A DNA stretch of 64,000 bases. Origin: an uncultured Colwellia sp. Its GTDB lineage: Bacteria > Pseudomonadota > Gammaproteobacteria > Enterobacterales > Alteromonadaceae. Of this stretch, positions 59,251-64,000 are shown in pieces. The translations under genes were made by a program, and so were the position numbers. Position 1 is the first letter of the stretch. Every line of letters starts with the position of its first letter. The notes beneath the pieces were generated by a model. That model was not told the origin of the DNA and searched no databases. It was given only the letters and a program-made list of their open reading frames with translations. The DNA is taken from positions 1 to 64,000 of the forward strand of contig CAJXYE010000014.1 of assembly GCA_913063325.1 (NCBI GenBank). Direction: 5' to 3'.

Positions 59251-60165
59251 CTACTTTTGGATAAAATCGTTCACCATATCCTGTTGTTTTTTCGTTATTT
59301 TTATTTTTATTTTTATAAGGCGATGCGGGAAGAAATCCTTTTTTATCATTCTTATTAAATTCTTTATTAGTCGTTTGACAGAGACCTTTTTTATCCAAAT
59401 AGGACGTAAATGAGTGATTTTTAGATTATTTTCATCGGCTCTAACATTTTCTTTTTTAGTTATTTTAATCCTACTATTAAAATCAGGATGCCATTCATTT
59501 AGCATGACATAATCGTCAATAAATAGTTTTTTCATTTCAATGAAGTAGATATTTTGATTCAGGTGAAGAGATGCAAGTTCCTGAAGTTTCTTATTGTTTA
59601 AATTAGAAAACCCTAAGTCCATTCTTACGTTTTTTGAAACACCTGTTGCTATATATTTGTCAAATGTATTGAGTCTGTTTATTAATGATAATTCGTGATA
59701 CATCTGGCAATAGAAGCTATGTAATATTGCTGAAGATTCTCTGGTCACCGCAAGTAATTGCAAATCAAAATTTAAAGTTTTTTGTAGGATGGATAGTCTT
59801 TGAAATAACTTGTTAGGTGATGAAACTCCCACTCCGTTATGGAAATAATTAACGGGCCTTATCAAACCAGTAAGAATGCCTTCTTCAGATATAATTAAAG
59901 GTACATCATTGTTAATATTTCCATAAAGTAACTTTTCATGCCGTAATATTTCATCTTTAACTGTGATTAAATTATCAGAAAAGTAATTTTCGTTAGCATA
60001 ATTCAACAAGTACGAAATGTTAAAGGTTAGATTGTTTTTTTTCGCCTCAAAGGGGGTTTTACCTAAATATCTAAATCCATCCAGTTTATTAAACACCTGC
60101 TTTTGTAAGGTAGAAGAGCCTGCTTTTGGCCAACCGATATGGATAAACACTTTTCTATTTTTCAT
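59251..60165 (-). CDS. Sulfotransferase family protein
   Basis: The protein (304 residues from the ATG at 60165) has VFIHIGWPKAGSSTLQKQVF, the 5'-phosphosulfate loop. LLAVTRESSAILHSFYCQMY serves as the 3'-phosphate motif, with Arg and Ser in place. It should move a sulfate from PAPS to a sugar hydroxyl of the polymer. A start at 60189 adds eight residues; GGAG lies about 10 bases before 60165, which I prefer. The C-terminal 40 residues are very rich in Lys and Ile. It stands alone on the minus strand. Confidence 0.78.
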   Translation of the reverse strand: MKNRKVFIHIGWPKAGSSTLQKQVFNKLDGFRYLGKTPFEAKKNNLTFNISYLLNYANENYFSDNLITVKDEILRHEKLLYGNINNDVPLIISEEGILTGLIRPVNYFHNGVGVSSPNKLFQRLSILQKTLNFDLQLLAVTRESSAILHSFYCQMYHELSLINRLNTFDKYIATGVSKNVRMDLGFSNLNNKKLQELASLHLNQNIYFIEMKKLFIDDYVMLNEWHPDFNSRIKITKKENVRADENNLKITHLRPIWIKKVSVKRLIKNLIRMIKKDFFPHRLIKIKIKITKKQQDMVNDFIQK

Positions 60166-60318
60166 TGTTGATATGCTCCGTTGCGCCATTAATAAATAAC
60201 TATAGGAAGTAGTGTTATTTTATAAATGGTTTTATTGTAGAAAACAACTATTTATGCTAAAACATTTAATTATTGAAAATAGTCCGCTTTCCAATAATTA
60301 AAGGGGTTCAAGTACATT

Positions 60319-60960
60319 ATGAAAGTTATAATTTTTGGGGTTCAACAGCTATCAGAATTGGCATATTATTGTTTAACACATGATAGCCCTGATGAAGTTG
60401 TAGCTTTTACAGTAAATCAAGATTTTATCAATAATGATAAATTATACGGGTTACCCGTTGTACCTTTTGAAACATTGGAAGAAATATATCCCCCAGATCA
60501 ATATAGAATGCTTATTCCTTTAGGAAGTCGAGATGCCAATAAATTCAGGGCGGATCGTTATCATCAGGCTAAAGAAAAAGGCTATCAATTTATTTCATAT
60601 GTTTCTACAAAGGCTCATATCTGGCCAGATTTATCAATGGGTGAAAACTGTATGATTTATGAGGGGGCTATTGTTCAACCATTTGCCAAAATCGGCGATA
60701 ATGTCATCATTAGAAGTGGCAGCCATATATCTCATCATTGTAAAATAGGTGACCATTGCTTTATTGCGGCTCGCGCAGCTTTAGCAGGCGCTGTAACTAT
60801 TGGCGGATATAGCTTTATTGGTGTTAATGCAACCATTCGTGACGATATTAATATTGCCAAAGGAAACTTTATTGGTGCAGGCTCAGTCGTTGTAAAAAAT
60901 ACTGAAGAAGACAGTTTGTACATGGGAGTTCCAGCAAAAAGAATTAAAGAAAACAAATAG
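60319..60960 (+). CDS. NeuD-like sugar O-acyltransferase (left-handed beta-helix)
   Basis: This 213-residue protein has a Rossmann-like N-terminal part (KVIIFGVQQLSELAYYCL) and hexapeptide repeats from about residue 100. These run through GENCMIYEGAIVQPFAKIGD, RSGSHISHHCKIGDHCFIAA, GGYSFIGVNATIRDD and GAGSVVVKN to MGVPAKRI. This is the layout of NeuD/PglD-type acetyl-CoA-dependent acyltransferases. It may acylate an amino sugar or a sugar hydroxyl; it could serve the dTDP-amino sugar made by genes at 52-55 kb. A remnant of another gene follows 70 bases on. Confidence 0.88.
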   Translation: MKVIIFGVQQLSELAYYCLTHDSPDEVVAFTVNQDFINNDKLYGLPVVPFETLEEIYPPDQYRMLIPLGSRDANKFRADRYHQAKEKGYQFISYVSTKAHIWPDLSMGENCMIYEGAIVQPFAKIGDNVIIRSGSHISHHCKIGDHCFIAARAALAGAVTIGGYSFIGVNATIRDDINIAKGNFIGAGSVVVKNTEEDSLYMGVPAKRIKENK

Positions 60961-61030
60961 CTTTGTTTTTGTTAAAGGCTCGATAAATTCGGCGGACACG
61001 TTATTTTCAACAAGTACAGGAAACGAAAGT

Positions 61031-61153
61031 AAGCTTGATGAGCTTGAACAAATAGTTGGCTATATAACGCCTAATCAACTAGGTAAATATAAAGAGCAGA
61101 TGGCAATTGAACTTTCAGAAATTTATCCCATTCATTCTGTGATAAGGCAATAA
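61031..61153 (+). pseudogene. 3' remnant of a second copy of the chain-length/recombinase-like gene
   Basis: This short open stretch encodes KLDELEQIVGYITPNQLGKY and then KEQMAIELSEIYPIH up to a TAA at 61151-61153. It matches the end of the 43223-45226 product (LNELEQIAGYIPPNQLGKYK and ELSEINPIH) at protein and DNA level. Upstream in the same frame, from about 60970, it is open but without similarity. It marks a lost copy in the same orientation about 16 kb from the intact one. Confidence 0.8.
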
Positions 61154-61168
61154 AAGAAGGAGTAAAAT

Positions 61169-62023
61169 ATGAAACCACTCATTATTAATATGGCACCAAC
61201 AGGTATGGTACCAACTAAAAAGCATACGCCCCATGTGCCTATTTCAATCGCTGAAATTGCTCACGACGTAAAAATAGGGATGAACCACGGTGTATCTATG
61301 TTTCATCTTCATCCTAGGGGTGAAGATGGCTTACCAACGATAGATGTGGGGATATGGAGTGAATTAATGGCAACAGTAAAGGCTATTAATTCAGACATTA
61401 TAACTTGCGGAACAACCAGTGGTAGAAATGTAACCGATCCTAATTTACGAGCCACAGTATTAAATTTACCAGAAGAACTGCGGCCTGATATGGCAAGTTT
61501 AACTTTAGGATCAATGAACTTTATTAAAGGTGCCAGTGTAAATTCACCTGACACCATTAAGTTTTTAGCAAAAACTATGCTTGAAAATGGTATTAAAGCT
61601 GAATTAGAAGTCTTTGACCTTGGCATGGTAAATTTTGCCCATGTGTTAATTAAAGAAGAACTATTACAACCCCCTTATTATTTCAATATTTTACTCGGTA
61701 ATATCGCTACTGCTCAAGCCTCTATGGCCCATTTGTCACTCATTGTTAATGAGTTACCCGAAGATTCAATTTGGTCTGTTACTGGCTTAGGGCAGAATCA
61801 AAATAGAATGACGGCATTGGGTGTAGTAGAAGCTGAAGGTGTAAGGATAGGCTTAGAAGATAATATTTGGTATGACAATGCACGAACCAAGTTGGCAACA
61901 AACGAAATGCTTGTAAAGAGGGTAGTGAGCATTGCCAATGCCTATGAACGTGAAATAGCCAGTCCTATTGATGTTAGAAAGTTATTAAAATTAAATTCAA
62001 TTCACAAGAAAGAGATACTTTAG
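61169..62023 (+). CDS. BKACE-family enzyme (3-keto-5-aminohexanoate cleavage type)
   Basis: The 284-residue TIM-barrel protein has LIINMAPTGMVPTKK, MFHLHPRGEDG with the HxHxR zinc motif, MASLTLGSMNF and ELEVFDLGMVNFA. These are the signatures of beta-keto acid cleavage enzymes, which use acetyl-CoA to cleave beta-keto acids to a CoA ester and acetoacetate. It is unusual in a surface-sugar cluster; it may supply an acyl-CoA for a sugar N-acyl group. The link is inference. An AGAAGGAG ribosome binding site precedes the ATG. Confidence 0.88.
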   Translation: MKPLIINMAPTGMVPTKKHTPHVPISIAEIAHDVKIGMNHGVSMFHLHPRGEDGLPTIDVGIWSELMATVKAINSDIITCGTTSGRNVTDPNLRATVLNLPEELRPDMASLTLGSMNFIKGASVNSPDTIKFLAKTMLENGIKAELEVFDLGMVNFAHVLIKEELLQPPYYFNILLGNIATAQASMAHLSLIVNELPEDSIWSVTGLGQNQNRMTALGVVEAEGVRIGLEDNIWYDNARTKLATNEMLVKRVVSIANAYEREIASPIDVRKLLKLNSIHKKEIL

Positions 62024-62069
62024 AAAAGCCTTTTATCCTAGCTTTACTTTTAAAAATCTATCTCAATGA

Positions 62070-62171
62070 CAAGAGTATGATTTAGTTGTTCGAACATTAG
62101 GTGATCATGTAGTACCTAAGTTTGCTCAGCAAGAGCTACTAAATAATAAAAAATGGAAAAACATTGAGTAG
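62070..62171 (+). pseudogene. Possible coding remnant before the second flippase gene
   Basis: After a TGA the frame is open for 33 codons and reads YDLVVRTLGDHVVPKFAQQE then LLNNKKWKNIE before a TAG. It has no start codon, looks like ordinary protein and overlaps the flippase start. I do not recognise its family. It may be the end of a lost gene. Confidence 0.3.
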
Positions 62172-63621
62172 TTTAAAAAAGCAAGGCCTAACGGCATTAA
62201 TCTGGGATTTTTTTGGCAAGCTATCTACCCAAGGCATGGGATTTATAGTTACGATTATACTTGCTCGACTATTAGAGCCAAGTGACTTTGGTTTAGTTGC
62301 AATGATAATGGTCGTTGTGGGAATGGCTCAAGTTTTTTCTGATGTAGGGTTAGGTAGTGCTCTGATTCAAAAAAAAGAAGTTTTATCTATTCATTATTCT
62401 TCTGTCTTTTATTTTAATTTATCTATTGCTTTTATATTGGCGTTAATTACTTATTTGTCGGCTGATTCTGTCGCATCTTTTTATGAAAATAAGCAGTTAG
62501 TTCCGTTAATTGAAGTCATTAGTATTTTGTATATTCTCAATGCTTTGAGTAGCATGCAAACAATAAAGTTGAGGAAGCAACTTCTTTACTCGGTAATAAC
62601 TAAGGGAAGAGTTATTGCGTCAGTGTTAAGTGGAGTTATCGGCGTAGGTTTAGCCTATAAAGGTGCTGGTGTTTGGAGTTTAGTGGGGCAAATGTTGTCT
62701 CATAGTATTTTTAATAATGTGTACTTATGGCTTTTTTCTGGATGGCGTCCCAGGACAGACTTTTCATTCAGAGCCTTACGACAATTATGGGCATTTGGTT
62801 TTAGAATGTTCATTGTTAGTTTAATGAATGCTATTACTACTCGTTTAGATTTTTTAATAATAGGAAAGCTTTTCCCTGTAGCAACATTAGGGTATTTTCA
62901 AAGAGCAAAATCACTAAACTTATTGGTTATTCAATATACATCAGGAAGTTTAATGTCGGTATTGTTTCCTATTTTGAGTGAAGTTCAAACAGACTTAGTA
63001 AGGTTTAGAAATATTGTTAATGAATCTTTAAATATACTAGCCGCTTTAGTTTTTTTGTTGGTTGGTTGTCTTTATTTGTCATCTGAAAATATTATCGTAT
63101 TTTTGTATTCAGATAAGTGGTTACCCTCTGTGCAATATATGGAACTATTGCTATTAAGTGCTTTTTCTTATCCTTTAAATGCTCTTTATGTAAATATATT
63201 AAGTAGTAGAGGTAACTCAAAATCTTTTTTGAAGATGGCGATAATTAAAAAATTAATTTTTGTGACAAATTTGGCTTTGGGATTCACTTGGGGGATAAAA
63301 GGTTATTTAATTGGTTTAATATTTGTAAGCTTTATCAATATATATATATCTATACATTTTTCAAGCAGAGAAATAGGGGTTAGTAAATGGCTTCTTGGTA
63401 AACCACTATTAGTGCAGATGTTCATTTGGTTAGTGTCGTTAAGTTTAACATTAATTTTTCTTGAAAAAGTGGAACTTAGTAAATTTGCAGAATTTTTGGT
63501 AAGCAATACTGTTTTTGTAGTGATATTTATTTTCTGTAATTGGTTATTCAAATCAGGTTCATGGTTAAGCATATCTAAACAGGCTTCACCGCTATATATA
63601 AAATACTTTAAGAAGAGTTAA
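62164..63621 (+). CDS. Lipid-linked oligosaccharide flippase (MOP/Wzx-like), second copy
   Basis: The 485-residue membrane protein has 12 to 14 helices and opens with LKKQGLTALIWDFFGKLSTQ, then ILARLLEPSDFGLVAMIMVV. This is the same family as the flippase at 39352. It would move an undecaprenyl-linked unit across the inner membrane. The start is TTG at 62164; no in-frame ATG lies near. It comes just before a sulfotransferase gene. The two flippases are clearly different sequences, so they probably serve different repeat units or arrived separately. Confidence 0.88.
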   Translation: MSSLKKQGLTALIWDFFGKLSTQGMGFIVTIILARLLEPSDFGLVAMIMVVVGMAQVFSDVGLGSALIQKKEVLSIHYSSVFYFNLSIAFILALITYLSADSVASFYENKQLVPLIEVISILYILNALSSMQTIKLRKQLLYSVITKGRVIASVLSGVIGVGLAYKGAGVWSLVGQMLSHSIFNNVYLWLFSGWRPRTDFSFRALRQLWAFGFRMFIVSLMNAITTRLDFLIIGKLFPVATLGYFQRAKSLNLLVIQYTSGSLMSVLFPILSEVQTDLVRFRNIVNESLNILAALVFLLVGCLYLSSENIIVFLYSDKWLPSVQYMELLLLSAFSYPLNALYVNILSSRGNSKSFLKMAIIKKLIFVTNLALGFTWGIKGYLIGLIFVSFINIYISIHFSSREIGVSKWLLGKPLLVQMFIWLVSLSLTLIFLEKVELSKFAEFLVSNTVFVVIFIFCNWLFKSGSWLSISKQASPLYIKYFKKS

Positions 63622-63622
63622 T

Positions 63623-64000
63623 ATGATTTTCAAACGAAAATTTCAAATACTGTACAGTGAAATAAAATTTAGACTAAAAAAATTAATTGGTAACGATGAA
63701 AAAATTTTTATTATTGGAAGAAATAAAACTGGTACAACATCAATTGAGAAATGTTTAAAATCTCTTGGTTATAAAGTAGGGAATCAAGTTAAAGGTGAAC
63801 TCTTTATCGACGATTATCAAAGTAATAATTTTGACAATATATTAAATTTTTGTGATAGCGCCGAAGTCTTTCAAGATGCGCCGTTTAGTTGGCCGAATAC
63901 TTATAAGTATTTATATAAAAAATACCCTAAAGCAAAGTATATATTATTAGAGCGCGAGTCTTCTGATATTTGGTATCAGTCGGTGATCAACTTCCAAAGG
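63623..64000 (+). CDS. Sulfotransferase family protein (partial, runs off the window)
   Basis: From the ATG at 63623 the frame is open to the last base (126 codons). It shows FIIGRNKTGTTSIEKCLKSL, a PAPS-binding loop, then VFQDAPFSWPNTYKYLYKKY and AKYILLERESSDIWYQSVIN, the 3'-phosphate motif with Arg and Ser. This is the Sulfotransfer_4-like type. The end lies outside the window. It starts one base after the flippase stop, so they are co-transcribed. Confidence 0.82.
   Translation, partial: MIFKRKFQILYSEIKFRLKKLIGNDEKIFIIGRNKTGTTSIEKCLKSLGYKVGNQVKGELFIDDYQSNNFDNILNFCDSAEVFQDAPFSWPNTYKYLYKKYPKAKYILLERESSDIWYQSVINFQR

Overview
The window is about 64 kb of AT-rich DNA from what looks like a marine gammaproteobacterium of the Alteromonadales (Colwellia/Thalassotalea-like). 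This placement is inferred from base composition, the complete exosortase A / PEP-CTERM gene set and the general look of the proteins; no rRNA or tRNA gene is present to confirm it.

Region 1 (1-3.2 kb): the tail of an RND efflux permease, then a convergent four-gene operon on the minus strand. It encodes a Tat-exported Cys-rich acidic protein, a PqqD-like carrier, an HPr-kinase-like P-loop protein and a nucleotidyltransferase. It resembles an uncharacterised protein-modification system.

Region 2 (3.4-35.4 kb): the exosortase A locus. It starts with the PrsK/PrsR two-component pair, the TPR lipoprotein PrsT and one PEP-CTERM substrate preceded by a good sigma-54 promoter. Next come the polysaccharide export block (AAA ATPase, outer-membrane barrel, tyrosine autokinase, chain-length protein, export lipoprotein) on the minus strand. 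The assembly block on the plus strand holds the initiating sugar transferase, deacetylase, FemAB-like protein, four glycosyltransferases, exosortase A fused to EpsI, an asparagine-synthase-type amidotransferase and an O-ligase/polymerase-like protein. Two toxin-antitoxin modules sit inside this block.

Region 3 (35.4-64 kb): a variable surface-polysaccharide region. It holds two GT-A type glycosyltransferases, a pyruvyl transferase, a QueC-like PP-loop enzyme, two flippases, three AT3-SGNH acyltransferases, a chain-length protein with a recombinase-like tail, a dTDP-amino-sugar pathway, a PLP enzyme, an ATP-grasp enzyme, WbqC, NeuD, a BKACE enzyme and several sulfotransferases (one broken). 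IS remnants, gene fragments and repeats suggest repeated cassette exchange.

The most striking structure is a family of modular palindromic repeats scattered between genes. Left module A has an ATTCCAG/CTGGAAT stem and right module B a CCTCGA/TCGAGG stem; together they begin GTCAT and end ATGAC. One copy carries a GIY-YIG nuclease gene between A and B, as expected of an autonomous parent element. Copies have expanded in frame inside two glycosyltransferase genes. There the tandem period is 24 bp, whereas arrays that clearly lie between genes have periods of 25, 26 or 28 bp.
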